A DNA stretch of 64,000 bases from Agriterribacter humi (GCF_009192765.1 NZ_VOHQ01000016.1:1-64000), one strand, 5' to 3'; positions 24,034 through 35,485 are shown, numbered from the stretch's first letter. Notes: generated by a model from the letters alone, not told the origin. Numbers and translations: made by a program.

Positions 24034-24762
24034 ATGAGTATACCAGGCAGGCTAAACCATATGTATTATGAAGCAAAGGGAAACAAATGGTTTCATTATT
24101 TTGCTGTTTTCTGTCGCATCGTTTTGGCGCTGGCGTTTATTATATCAGCGATTGTGAAACTCAGGGGAGAACGGTTCGCCGCAGGCTTACCCGTTAACAA
24201 CCCGATGGGTCACTACCTGGAAGCACTATACTACACAGAATACTACTATACATTTATCGGCGTTGGCCAGTTGTTCATTGCTCTTTTACTGCTCATTCCG
24301 AGAACGGCGCCATTGGGTGCATTGATGTATTTTCCGGTTATCCTCAATATTTGTATCCTCACTTATGCTGTCCGGTTCGAAGGCACCCGTGCTACCACAT
24401 TCATGTTGCTGGCCAGTTTATATTTATTGTGCTGGTACTACGACCGTCTAAAATATATTTTACCATTTAAACAAGTTAATGAAGATGATAAACCTGCAGG
24501 AAAAAAACCGTTGAGCAACAAATTCCCGTTCCTGTTTTTCGGCTCTGTTATTGCGATGATTGCTGCAGTAATCGTTATAAACATATATCTATATGATATC
24601 CGACCTGGTAATTCCGCGGAGGAATGTACGAATGGGTGTCCCGGCAATAGCAATCCAAAGGCCTGCGAAGCATTTTGTGATTGCATTTATAACCAGGGCA
24701 AACCGCTTCGCGAGTGCCTGGCCGAGTATAACAAAGCAACAGCAAAGGGAACAAATCAATAG
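24034..24762 (+). CDS. DoxX-family membrane protein with Cys-rich periplasmic tail
   Basis: The 242-residue protein has an N-terminal DoxX-like bundle of four helices (FAVFCRIVLALAFIISAIVK, YYTFIGVGQLFIALLLLIP, MYFPVILNICILTYAV, TTFMLLASLYLLCWYY). A fifth helix follows near 172-190 (FGSVIAMIAAVIVINIYLY). The last ~45 residues contain six cysteines (AEECTNGCPG, CEAFCDCIY, LRECLAEY), likely outside the cytoplasm. The function is unknown. The stop codon meets the broken end of a convergent SRPBCC gene. Confidence 0.75.
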   Translation: MSIPGRLNHMYYEAKGNKWFHYFAVFCRIVLALAFIISAIVKLRGERFAAGLPVNNPMGHYLEALYYTEYYYTFIGVGQLFIALLLLIPRTAPLGALMYFPVILNICILTYAVRFEGTRATTFMLLASLYLLCWYYDRLKYILPFKQVNEDDKPAGKKPLSNKFPFLFFGSVIAMIAAVIVINIYLYDIRPGNSAEECTNGCPGNSNPKACEAFCDCIYNQGKPLRECLAEYNKATAKGTNQ

Positions 24763-25044
24763 GAAAGTTAAAACAATCTTTGTATTATTCCATTCACCGG
24801 GGTTTTCCAAAAACATGGTATTATGGCTTTCAACAATATCCCAAACAATTTTTTCAGCACTTAAGTGGGTAATCTTCATTTTGACAATAAGGTATTTGTC
24901 ACGATGTGTAAATTCACCATTCAGTGTATCCGTATCACCTTCAATATTTTCCGACCACCAGCCGCGTACATTATTAATGGCATTAAACGCTGCCTGAACA
25001 GATGCATCTACTGCAACCGATGTTGTGAAATCCGGATTTTTCAT
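24763..25044 (-). pseudogene. SRPBCC gene truncated at its 3' end
   Basis: About 94 codons of a START-like protein are intact: PDFTTSVAVDASVQAAFNAI, NNVRGWWSENIEG, then LSAEKIVWDIVESHNTMFLE and WNNTKIVLTF. Similarity to the paralogues at 38392 and 38927 stops at KIVLTF, exactly next to the stop codon of the convergent DoxX gene. Beyond that point the frame runs 57 codons antisense through DoxX. The second half of the domain is therefore missing, which marks a rearrangement or insertion joint. Confidence 0.8.
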
Positions 25045-25089
25045 TTTCTTTTTTTTAATCAGTTAAACAATAATCGCGGAAATACAACC

Positions 25090-25470
25090 TTAATAAAAAA
25101 ATTGTTCTAACACGATCTTACCATCTTTCACTTCATACAGCCATACCTGGTTCCATTGTATTCTTCCAAACCCTTCCACTGTAAAATCCAACTCTCTTGC
25201 TACGGAAAAGTAATTTCCACCTACAATGGGTTTGGTTGTATACGCTCTATGAACCGCCTCTACCCGATTTACAAAATCTTCACCTTTTTTACGAACTGCC
25301 TGCCTGCCTTCCGCATATCCAAAATATGGAGAATTGGGAGGGTCTATGCTCCTTACATTATCTGCAAAAAACTCGTCCTGGATTTCAAACCATTTTTCCT
25401 GACGGGCAAGTTCATTGAACCGGTCTGCAACTTCCTGAGTTGTCATTACCTTGTTGTTTGTTGTTGTCAT
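25090..25470 (-). CDS. SnoaL-like (NTF2-fold) protein
   Basis: The 126-residue cytoplasmic protein opens TTQEVADRFNELARQEKWFE, has DNVRSIDPPNSPYFGYAEGR and ends RIQWNQVWLYEVKDGKIVLE. It has the fold of SnoaL/ketosteroid-isomerase-like proteins with no assigned substrate. An internal ATG at codon 9 is an alternative start. It lies 31 nt downstream of the SRPBCC gene and is probably cotranscribed with it. Confidence 0.8.
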   Translation of the reverse strand: MTTTNNKVMTTQEVADRFNELARQEKWFEIQDEFFADNVRSIDPPNSPYFGYAEGRQAVRKKGEDFVNRVEAVHRAYTTKPIVGGNYFSVARELDFTVEGFGRIQWNQVWLYEVKDGKIVLEQFFY

Positions 25471-25501
25471 TGTTAAGTATTTTTAATATTAAAAATGGTT
25501 T

Positions 25502-25912
25502 TTAAGCAGGAGTTCCGGCGCCGGTTTCACAAAATGATTTCAAGCTTGTCATAAATCGTCCCCAATCATAAGTACAACCGGCAAAAGTGTCGGTAACTGC
25601 CCGCCAGCCAGAATGAGTAAAACGCAGGAGGGTTCGCCCTTCTTTCTCTTCCAGATCAAATGAAATGTTTGTATCCATCCATTCTTCAATAGAATTGATG
25701 CATTTCCATTCTACCTTTTTGTTGGGGTTAAGGAGAATCACCTTCATTTCGTTTCGGAAGGTTCCAAAAGTAAATGTGTTCACAAACCCTACATCGGGTT
25801 TGGCTGTGGTTTGTTTAGCCCACCAGTTAGCAAGTCCTTCCTGCGTTGTGATAGCCTGATAAATTTTTTCTGGCGTAGCTTTAATAACTACATTATGCCT
25901 GATTTCTGCCAT
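25502..25912 (-). CDS. SRPBCC / AHSA1-family protein
   Basis: The 136-residue protein opens EIRHNVVIKATPEKIYQAIT and has ANWWAKQTTAKPDVG, IEEWMDTNISFDLEEKEGRT and FTHSGWRAVTDTFAGCTYDW. The C-terminal helix is RFMTSLKSFCETG. It is a START-like protein with an unknown ligand. A TATTTTTG box lies 35 nt upstream. Confidence 0.85.
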   Translation of the reverse strand: MAEIRHNVVIKATPEKIYQAITTQEGLANWWAKQTTAKPDVGFVNTFTFGTFRNEMKVILLNPNKKVEWKCINSIEEWMDTNISFDLEEKEGRTLLRFTHSGWRAVTDTFAGCTYDWGRFMTSLKSFCETGAGTPA

Positions 25913-25946
25913 GATTTTCGATTTGATTTGTTCAAAATTTATGATA

Positions 25947-25954
25947 CAAAAATA
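25947..25954 (-). promoter_or_regulatory. -7 box (TATTTTTG) of SRPBCC gene
   Basis: The minus strand reads TATTTTTG, 35 nt upstream of the ATG at 25912. Confidence 0.45.
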
Positions 25955-26062
25955 CTGTCCATATTATCTTTCAACGGGGTGTGTATTAGACTTTATGACG
26001 GGTTGTTTTGGACAAATACTTCTACCATATTGATACAATTGGTACGCTTTCCTGTTACCTGT

Positions 26063-28915
<2,853 letters not shown>

Positions 28916-29104
28916 TCAGCGATTCGTTGTTGTTCCAGGTTCGTAAATAAGTTGCACCACTCCCGATCCGAAAATATTGGCTTTGATTAATTTTAATCCT
29001 ATGCGTTCTTTTAAGTTTTCAAATAACGGTTTCCCGCTTCCCAATGCTATGGGGTGCAGCGATATTCTGTAAGTATCAAGAGGCTTGCTCCACCGTAAAG
29101 CCAA
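28916..29104 (-). pseudogene. C-terminal remnant of a DHFR-family (RibD-C) gene
   Basis: A 62-codon ORF ends with the typical C-terminal strands of this family: YRISLHPIALGSGKPLF, NLKERIGLKLIKANIFGSGV, VQLIYEP. The N-terminal ~120 residues, with the cofactor site, are missing. It lies between rph and a MarR gene, so it may be the deleted target gene of that regulator. Confidence 0.7.
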
Positions 29105-29159
29105 ATGCTCCTTCTGTCCTGTTTTTTAATTTGAAGTAACTCTTTTTTAATTTTTACGA

Positions 29160-29615
29160 TTATTTGTTGCTAAGTTTATGTATCGTTTCATTCATTATCT
29201 CAATGGCTTTTAAAAAGTAGGTTTCAATGATCCTCGTTTCCCTGTTCGAAAATGAAGCAGTAAGCTTTTCTGACCTGCTTCGAAAATCTTTATAAAGTGG
29301 CGCAAAAATTGCCATTATTTTTTCGGTGTCGGGCACGATCATCACCTTCCGCCTGTCGTCTTTCGCAAATTGTCTTTTTACCAATTTTTTCTTTTCAAAC
29401 CGATCTATTAAACCCGTAACTGCACCTGTTGTCAGTCCTGTTAAATTCGAAAGCTCGCCTGCTGTCATTTGTCCTCTTTCAATAAAAAATCCCAAATATT
29501 TGTGGTCAGTACCCGAAAGCCCTGCTTTCCTGGCGATGGCTTCGTGCATCTGAATAGAAGTGTATGCATATTGCTGGCTCAGTTTTCTAATTTGTGTAAT
29601 TACATTATTATTCAT
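29160..29615 (-). CDS. MarR-family transcriptional regulator
   Basis: The 151-residue winged-helix regulator has dimerisation helices at both ends. The HTH is MTAGELSNLTGLTTGAVTGL followed by IDRFEKKKLVKRQFAKDDRR (the wing DDRR motif) and VMIVPDTEK. It probably represses a nearby gene and itself: a palindrome (ATTATCTT/AAGATAAT) covers its -7 box. The downstream neighbour on the same strand is a truncated DHFR-like gene. Confidence 0.85.
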   Translation of the reverse strand: MNNNVITQIRKLSQQYAYTSIQMHEAIARKAGLSGTDHKYLGFFIERGQMTAGELSNLTGLTTGAVTGLIDRFEKKKLVKRQFAKDDRRKVMIVPDTEKIMAIFAPLYKDFRSRSEKLTASFSNRETRIIETYFLKAIEIMNETIHKLSNK

Positions 29616-29633
29616 TTTATATCTTATTAAGTA

Positions 29634-29656
29634 ATTATCTTAGTTGCAAAGATAAT
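29634..29656 (-). promoter_or_regulatory. MarR promoter and probable operator
   Basis: ATTATCTT and AAGATAAT (8-bp arms, 7-nt spacer) form an inverted repeat that overlaps the minus-strand -7 box TATCTTTG (29647-29654), 32 nt before the ATG at 29615. Autoregulation is inferred. Confidence 0.6.
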
Positions 29657-30013
29657 ATTAATTTTGTAAGATGTACAAATAATTTTGTCGGATTGACATG
29701 TTTATCAAGCCTGTTCATTTGGTTTTAATCAAACAAGAACTGCTTCCAGTGAGGTTGTAGCAGGTTGCGGAGCGATAAAAGATAATGTTGGCGCTAAAAT
29801 ATCGTAGTCACCCGGCATATGCGGAAGGAACATGCATAAGGCTATCAATATGGTAAGTGATGAAATGCTAAATAACTGTCTGGTCACAAACTATATTTAA
29901 CTTACAACGTGAATTTTTTTTCCGGGCCCTGCATCTTATTGTTCAGAAGGTTTTTTATTTCTTCAGGCATTTAATACTTCTCTGAACTGAATGATTATGC
30001 CTTTCTTTGATTT
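29657..30013. other. Intergenic region with repeat traces and a gene scrap
   Basis: About 350 nt. Near 29700-29735 the sequence TTATCAAGCCTGTTCATTTGG is a decayed match to the composite-repeat core. A 22-codon minus-strand ORF (29902-29970, PEEIKNLLNNKMQGPEKKFT) looks coding-like and may be a gene fragment. No intact gene is seen. Confidence 0.5.
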
Positions 30014-30541
30014 TTATGTACTGGATACAACCTTGCTCTTCTTTTTTAAAATGAGTGAGCTCACCAATGCAACGATCAAACCAACCGGCAACACTTCCGA
30101 ATAGGTAATGAGAATTACAAAGAGCGGATTTTTGTACATTTCCTTAAAATTTGCCATTTCTGAGGTTTTGGCAGCCAAAGCAGCATCACCCTTATTGGCA
30201 GCTTCTTTTAATACATGCGGGATGTATTTATCCAAAAAATCGGGAACAAACAAATAGTAGTAAAATATCCAAACCACTACATACATGGTAGACCCGACCA
30301 AAGCAATCAAAAAGCCTGTTTTAAACGCCTTTCCAAAGGAAATCACCCCGCCATTTTGCTTATTCCGGTAGTTCCTGATCCCAAAAAAGATCAGTGAAAA
30401 AATTACGACCATAGCAGCATACCCTAAAATGTCATAAGGCTTAAAATCGGGATTATTATAACACAGGTTCACCATGTAAACCATATTTACACATAAAATG
30501 GCCCCAAGAACCAATCCAAAGATCAATATGTTTCGTTTCAT
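30014..30541 (-). CDS. DUF4199 membrane protein
   Basis: The ~175-residue protein has four membrane helices (RNILIFGLVLGAILCVNMVY, LGYAAMVVIFSLIFFGI, FKTGFLIALVGSTMYVVVWI, SEVLPVGLIVALVSSLIL). The motif RNYRNKQNGGVISFGKAFK and a Lys-rich end are typical of DUF4199. The start is set at 30541 (MKRNIL). It lies 113 nt downstream of a membrane LuxR gene on the same strand, a pairing common in Bacteroidota. Function unknown. Confidence 0.85.
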   Translation of the reverse strand: MKRNILIFGLVLGAILCVNMVYMVNLCYNNPDFKPYDILGYAAMVVIFSLIFFGIRNYRNKQNGGVISFGKAFKTGFLIALVGSTMYVVVWIFYYYLFVPDFLDKYIPHVLKEAANKGDAALAAKTSEMANFKEMYKNPLFVILITYSEVLPVGLIVALVSSLILKKKSKVVSST

Positions 30542-30654
30542 TTTTTTGTTGTTTAAATGCATAGTAAAAGTAAGCCCGGCAATTAAATTCGCTTTCATAC
30601 TTTAGTACCTAAGTTTCATTTTTCAAAACCTTTCATACTAAAGTACCGGTTTGG

Positions 30655-31134
30655 CTAACGGATGATTTTCAGTCTTTTAGCTTTTGCTATTGCCTGAGTC
30701 CTGCTTTTTACTTCCATTTTTGTAAAAAGGTTGGAAATATGCGTTTTTACCGTGCTCAGTGAAAGAAACAAGTTTTCTCCTATGTCCGAATTGCTGTAAC
30801 CCTTCGCGAGCAGTTGTAACATTTCATATTCGCGACTGCTCAGGCTCAGCTTTTTTAATTCGGTTTCATCGATTGTAAATTCGCCGGACTGGGTTATATA
30901 CACTTCCTTTTCAACAATAAGGGTCTGAATTTTGGGCTTAACAAGCTGCGTTGCCACCCATACACCCAGGATGGTAAAAAAAACAGCGATAAGACCAACA
31001 TAAATTTCCAAAGCGTTGTCAACAATTAAAAATTTCCATTGCAGCCATTTTAAAGCAAATACCAGGATTGCCATAAGTAGCCCATAGAGGATTATGTGCT
31101 TGCTTCCAAGAAAAATATTTTTAAAATTGATCAT
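30655..31134 (-). CDS. Membrane-anchored LuxR-type HTH protein
   Basis: The 159-residue protein has two membrane helices (KHIILYGLLMAILVFALKWL; NALEIYVGLIAVFFTILGVW), a short linker, then a GerE/LuxR helix-turn-helix. That domain reads LSSREYEMLQLLAKGYSNSD, IGENLFLSLSTVKTHISNLF and TKMEVKSRTQAIAKAKRLK. It has no receiver domain. It probably regulates transcription from the membrane, with DUF4199 as the likely partner. The signal is unknown. Confidence 0.85.
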   Translation of the reverse strand: MINFKNIFLGSKHIILYGLLMAILVFALKWLQWKFLIVDNALEIYVGLIAVFFTILGVWVATQLVKPKIQTLIVEKEVYITQSGEFTIDETELKKLSLSSREYEMLQLLAKGYSNSDIGENLFLSLSTVKTHISNLFTKMEVKSRTQAIAKAKRLKIIR

Positions 31135-31369
31135 TGTTATGCTGTTGGTTTTGTTCTCTATGCCTGCCGTTTACGATTGCCGGCGCCGCCGGTTAATTTT
31201 TCGTTCTTTGATTGTGAATATTAAGTTGCCAGTGTGAAAATATAAAAAAACAAATTTTCCGAGTAAGGTTCTATTAATTTTTGCGTTGGGGCTTCTTCAA
31301 AAGAGACAATAAGCTTACACCAGAGCATTTTATTAATGACATGCTGTGTTATTGGCAGCTCGGAAACAT

Positions 31370-31557
31370 TTGAATTGTGAATGATAGTCGTAGTGAATGA
31401 TTAGAGCTAAGATGGATTCCTCCCTGCCTGCCCTTTAGGCTGCATCGGAATGACAGGCTGTAGCAACGTGGTTGAGCTGTGGCAGTGAAGCTGAAGCAAG
31501 CACCACTGCTTGTCATAGTTTGCCCGCAGCACTTCGGGGCTGGGTCAGCCACGGCGG
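31370..31557 (-). repeat. R1 repeat, inverted copy
   Basis: On the minus strand this region carries CGTAGCCGCCGTGG, GTCATTCCGATGCAGCC, GGCAGGGAGGAATCCATC, TAGCTCTAATCATTCACTACG and CATTCACAATTCAAATG, all R1 blocks. It is the only copy found in this orientation. It starts at the stop codon of the TrxR-like gene. The rest of 31135-31370 shows no gene. Confidence 0.8.
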
Positions 31558-32535
31558 CTACACCATACCGGCTTCCCCCGGTTCCGGCACAGTCATGTTA
31601 TGGTTATCATCGGCCTTATACTCAGGCTCATTAAATGCTTTTTCCGTTAGTTCATTATTTAAAGCAGTGCCAGCCATGGTACCAGTTGATACGGCAACTG
31701 AAACAGCCCGCCAACTGCAACTATCGCCACAGGCATACACACCTTCAATGGTTGTTTTCTGAAAGACATCCACTTTTATCAGGCCCCGCTCCGTTAATTC
31801 ACAACCTAAAATTTCGGGGATCTTACAATGCTGGTTAAACGCAGGTCCCGAATAAATGGCGTTCAGAGGAATTGCCGGGTAGTCTTTACATTTTATTTGC
31901 TGAACCTTCCCGTCATCGTGTTCAATGAAATCAATTTCCTGTTCAATGATCTGAATATTGTTCTTCCTGATCCTGCCTGTTTGTTCCGCAGTTAAGGTTG
32001 ATTTTCCGTTGGTAAAGAGTAAAAGTTCTTTCGTCCAGTTTGATATCAGTTGTGCATAATGAAAGGCTGCATCACCATTGGCTATAATTCCTGTTCTTTG
32101 GTTTCTTACTTCATAGCCATGACAATACGGGCAGTGTAAAATGGATATGCCCCAACAAGCTGCAAAGCCTTTAATGTCCGGCATAATATCGCTCAATCCT
32201 GTGGCAAATATCAATTTCTTTGCTGTAAAAATATCGCCCCGCTGTGTTTCTACTTCAAAACCGCTTTTTGTTTTCCTTCCGCTCACCGCCAGTCCTTCAT
32301 AAAATTTCACCGTATCGTATTGCAGCACCTGTTCCCTTGCTTTACCGGCTATTGCAGCCGGCATTTCACCGTCTTGTGTAATAAAATTATGCGAATGAGG
32401 CGTTTGCCTGTTACAGGGTTTACCACTGTCAATAATCAAAACCCGTCTTAATGCACGGCCTAAACTCATTGCGGCGGAAAGCCCCGAATAACTTCCCCCG
32501 ATAATAATTACTTCAAAGTCTTTACTATCTGTCAT
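31558..32535 (-). CDS. FAD-dependent pyridine-nucleotide oxidoreductase, thioredoxin-reductase-like
   Basis: The ~325-residue flavoprotein opens DFEVIIIGGSYSGLSAAMSL (FAD dinucleotide-binding). The redox motif reads HCPYCHGYE, a CxxC near residue 145. FATGLSDIMPDIKGF and VYACGDSC precede the C-terminal FAD-binding stretch. The TrxR-like CxxC is CPYC, as in the group distinct from classical TrxB. The electron acceptor is unknown. A Fur-family gene is divergent with a perfect palindrome between them, so zinc, iron or peroxide control is plausible. Confidence 0.88.
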   Translation of the reverse strand: MTDSKDFEVIIIGGSYSGLSAAMSLGRALRRVLIIDSGKPCNRQTPHSHNFITQDGEMPAAIAGKAREQVLQYDTVKFYEGLAVSGRKTKSGFEVETQRGDIFTAKKLIFATGLSDIMPDIKGFAACWGISILHCPYCHGYEVRNQRTGIIANGDAAFHYAQLISNWTKELLLFTNGKSTLTAEQTGRIRKNNIQIIEQEIDFIEHDDGKVQQIKCKDYPAIPLNAIYSGPAFNQHCKIPEILGCELTERGLIKVDVFQKTTIEGVYACGDSCSWRAVSVAVSTGTMAGTALNNELTEKAFNEPEYKADDNHNMTVPEPGEAGMV

Positions 32536-32577
32536 GGTATTCAATTTATGTATGAAGATAAATATTTTTTGTATTAT

Positions 32578-32592
32578 TGCGACTAAGTCGCA
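32578..32592. promoter_or_regulatory. Probable Fur-family operator, TGCGACTAAGTCGCA
   Basis: A 15-bp perfect dyad (TGCGACT-A-AGTCGCA) lies between the divergent TrxR-like and Fur genes, 15 nt before the Fur ATG. The TTGC...GCAA form is usual for Fur/Zur/PerR sites in this phylum. The assignment is inference. Confidence 0.65.
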
Positions 32593-32606
32593 TTAAAGTA
32601 AATAAA

Positions 32607-32981
32607 ATGACAGCCCGTAATACTAAAGCAAAAGCGATGATCCTTGAATCGCTCAAAAGATCGAAGGCGGTAACAAGCCACGAAACATTACAGAAAGCAT
32701 TAAAAGGAAAGGCAGACAGAGCAACCATTTACAGGGTATTAAACCGTTTTTGCGATGATGGAATAGTTCATAAAATTGTAGGTGATGACGGAAAGCAATA
32801 TTTTGCCGTTTGCGTTAATTGCCAGGGCAAAAAGCACAACCACAATCATTTTCATTTCCGTTGTTTGGGTTGCGGAAAAGTGGAATGCCTGGCTGGTGAG
32901 GTTGGCTTCAAATTACCTAAAGGTTACCGTTCTGAAAATTTTAACGGATTCATTTCAGGTTATTGCGCTTTGTGTTCATGA
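32607..32981 (+). CDS. Fur-family transcriptional regulator (Zur/PerR-like)
   Basis: The ~124-residue regulator has the winged helix (RSKAVTSHETLQKALKGKAD, RATIYRVLNRFCDDGIVHKI). The dimerisation part is rich in metal ligands (KKHNHNHFHFRCLGCGKVEC, and a second Cys pair in GYCALCS), the structural zinc site of Fur proteins. The start at 32607 follows the AAATAAA leader. The co-regulated metal or peroxide signal cannot be told. Confidence 0.88.
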   Translation: MTARNTKAKAMILESLKRSKAVTSHETLQKALKGKADRATIYRVLNRFCDDGIVHKIVGDDGKQYFAVCVNCQGKKHNHNHFHFRCLGCGKVECLAGEVGFKLPKGYRSENFNGFISGYCALCS

Positions 32982-33031
32982 CGCTGGTTATAACCTCAAC
33001 TGTGCTGCACGCGGGCTTGCCACCAAAAAAT

Positions 33032-33409
33032 CTACTTACTGAATTCGGCCAGCTTTTTTTCAATATGTTCCATTACTTTCTTAAGTTCGTCTTCGGGACT
33101 GAAATCAATCATTTTCAGATCTTTTTCCACAATGGCGGTATGTCCTGGAGGTAAATAGAAAACGTCGCCGGCATTTAACTTTTCTTCTGTTCCGTCATCG
33201 TATTTTATCAGTACCGCGCCTTCAACTACATATCCCCAATGCGGGCACTGGCAACTGTTGTGTTCTAATCCCTCCAACAATGGACCAATGTCGGTACCGG
33301 CCGGCATTTCATTAAAAGCAACGGTCATTCCCCCATAACCGGGAAGTGATCTCATGACAGTACCGGGAGATTCCATCCTTACCGGTATCGCTTCTTTGCT
33401 GATCTTCAT
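33032..33409 (-). CDS. Cupin-domain protein
   Basis: This is a 125-residue small cupin. EHNSCQCPHWGYVVEGAVLI holds the motif 1 His and Glu-like positions, and GDVFYLPPGHTAIVEKDL holds the motif 2 His. The chain ends in a charged helix (VMEHIEKKLAEFSK). Substrate and metal are unknown. It stands alone. Confidence 0.8.
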   Translation of the reverse strand: MKISKEAIPVRMESPGTVMRSLPGYGGMTVAFNEMPAGTDIGPLLEGLEHNSCQCPHWGYVVEGAVLIKYDDGTEEKLNAGDVFYLPPGHTAIVEKDLKMIDFSPEDELKKVMEHIEKKLAEFSK

Positions 33410-33758
33410 ATACTTTTATTTAATGGTTATTAAAAACAACAGTATGATTAAAACAATATGCAAAGCCAGTGAGTACGCTTTTTCACTTTTCTGAGGAACC
33501 CCGTAAAATGATAAAATATCAATGCCTGTCAAATGAATTGATGCGCCGGATACCGGATAATAAAAAAGAGGTAAAATAAAAACACAGGAGAAGTTATATA
33601 CAGGGGCGAATCAGACGGGGATTGATACCCAAATCTATTCTTTCTTTGTTTAAAAGTGAAATGTTTATGCGTTTTTTAAGCAAATATCATATACACAATA
33701 TAGCAACACCTCAAAGCGCCCATCGCAAACGCTGATATACCGGGGTTGGAGCATACCA
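33410..33758. other. Intergenic region, nothing recognised
   Basis: About 350 AT-rich nt. I see no ORF of note and no member of the repeat families described elsewhere. Confidence 0.5.
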
Positions 33759-34463
33759 TCAAAATATTTTGCCAGCATAACGCTCCTTTTTTATTGAGAA
33801 CCGATTTAAATACCAATATATAATAAGCGGCACTGAAAAAACCTGGAAAAGAAAAAATACTACGGATAATGCCTCTCCTAACTTTTGTCCTCCACTACTT
33901 ATTAAAAGTTGATTTCCCAGGGGACCCTGTGAAAAAACAACTGTACTGATTAAGTTCCATCCAAAATGAAGTCCGATAGGTAAGTACAGCGATTTTGTTG
34001 TTGAAAATGCTATGGCAAACATAAATCCCCAAATGGCGGTCATACCGAAAAGAAAAATCATCTGCACAGGATTTCCAAAAGCACCCTGCGAAAACCAATG
34101 ATATACTCCAAAGGCAACAGCAGATATGATGCAAGCGGTTTTAGTGCCAAGTTTTTGAATGGCAATATAAAGTAACGCAGCTCTGAAAATTAATTCTTCA
34201 AACAAAACCGATCTTAGTGTCCACCATGCACTTCCAGCCATGGAGTGTATAGAAAAACCCTTATTGAAAACCCAGCTATTTCCAGCAAAAACAGTAAACG
34301 ACAGGTAATAGATTGTGCAACAAACAGCAGCTATTAAAAAACCAATGAAAAGATTAGTGAATCTTTTCATTGAAGGCATTATACCTAAAACAGCAAGATT
34401 CTTTTTGCAAACAACCCAAAGCAGCATCCAGTTAATGACAAGTTCAATTAGTAGTCCTAACAT
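33759..34463 (-). CDS. CPBP-family intramembrane metalloprotease
   Basis: The 234-residue protein has about seven membrane helices. The catalytic motifs of the CPBP (Abi) family are present: FEELIFRAALLY (EExxxR) near residue 92, FGVYHWFSQG (the FxxxH His) and GLHFGWNL (HxxxN/D). Members process CAAX-like peptides or bacteriocin precursors, or act in self-immunity. The substrate here is unknown. It stands alone. Confidence 0.85.
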   Translation of the reverse strand: MLGLLIELVINWMLLWVVCKKNLAVLGIMPSMKRFTNLFIGFLIAAVCCTIYYLSFTVFAGNSWVFNKGFSIHSMAGSAWWTLRSVLFEELIFRAALLYIAIQKLGTKTACIISAVAFGVYHWFSQGAFGNPVQMIFLFGMTAIWGFMFAIAFSTTKSLYLPIGLHFGWNLISTVVFSQGPLGNQLLISSGGQKLGEALSVVFFLFQVFSVPLIIYWYLNRFSIKKERYAGKIF

Positions 34464-34604
34464 TTTATTTACTATTGCTTTTTAACGCTGCAGTGTGCTG
34501 TAAATACAGTTAAATACAAAGGTATTGATGCGCCCGGTACAATATTCATAAGAAAATATCCTCCAGCTTGTTTTATCACAACTACTGGTTTTTTTGGTTA
34601 TTTT

Positions 34605-35462
34605 TTATTGCCAATATAATTCGGTAAAATACTTTTCAAGTTTGCGGCTTCCCGATTGGAGGACAACCATATCCATAGTTAAAACAGTCATCAAAAATTC
34701 AATTGGTCCATACATCCGGACACTTGTAAATGTTCGAAGCAAAAACAGGATTGGATTTTTCGCCCAAATGGGTATATACCTGATTTTGACGGGCCTGTTT
34801 AAAACTTTAAATGCGGTTTCCGCAATCTGTTTGTGCGTAAGCACTTCCGGGCCTCCTGCATTTATTTCTCTTTCCATACCCGCCACCGCGTTTACACAAA
34901 TATCCGCCAGATCCGTTCCATCAACAGGGCTCATTTTACAATTGCCATTTCCAAAAAGACAGACTTTCCCTTTTTGCGCCATCTGCAGAAATGCACTCAT
35001 ATCTGAAAAGAAAGCGGTTGGATTGACGAGACAGTAATTCAATGCGGAACGCTTTAATTCATCCGCAAATTTTTGTTTTGCCCGAATGATTTTTAAATGC
35101 TGCATTTTTTCAGCATTAAAAATAAAAATATAAAATAAACCGCTTAACTCCACTCTTTTTAGCTTCATTCAATAAATTCAAGTTTGCCTGGTAATCCACA
35201 TCCATATAAGTAAGTCCATCTTTTTGACGTGTTATCCCAACCGAAGTAATGACAGTGTCTATGGTATCACAACAATTCACAAGTGTTTGGGCCCTGGTGA
35301 TTTCCGCCTCAAATACCTCATCAGCATGAACGTTTATTTTTTTAGCTTTCCGGGATTTCTAACAATCGCCCGCACGAAGTAATGCCGGCGCTTCAATTCA
35401 TTTAAGATATGACCACCAACATAGCCTGTTGCGCCTGCTATTAATATTCTATTCTGTTGCAT
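34605..35462 (-). pseudogene. NAD(P)-binding SDR (NmrA-like) gene with two frameshifts
   Basis: Reading from 35462, the minus strand encodes QQNRILIAGATGYVGGHILN (cofactor motif GATGYVG). It then stops at an A-run near 35337-35343. The next frame continues INVHADEVFEAEITRAQ to AKKSGVKRFI, and a second shift at a T-rich run (about 35118-35140) leads to FNAEKMQHLKIIRAKQKFAD and the C-terminal half. The intact protein would be about 285 residues. Either the gene is dead or two homopolymer errors split it. It lies 23 nt upstream of the TfoX-N gene end. Confidence 0.8.
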
Positions 35463-35485
35463 ATTTAATACTGCAAAAATTCATG

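Noticed and set aside
24589-25044. A full 151-residue membrane-tailed SRPBCC protein
   Set aside because: The last 57 residues are antisense DoxX sequence, so I treat only 24763-25044 as a truncated gene.
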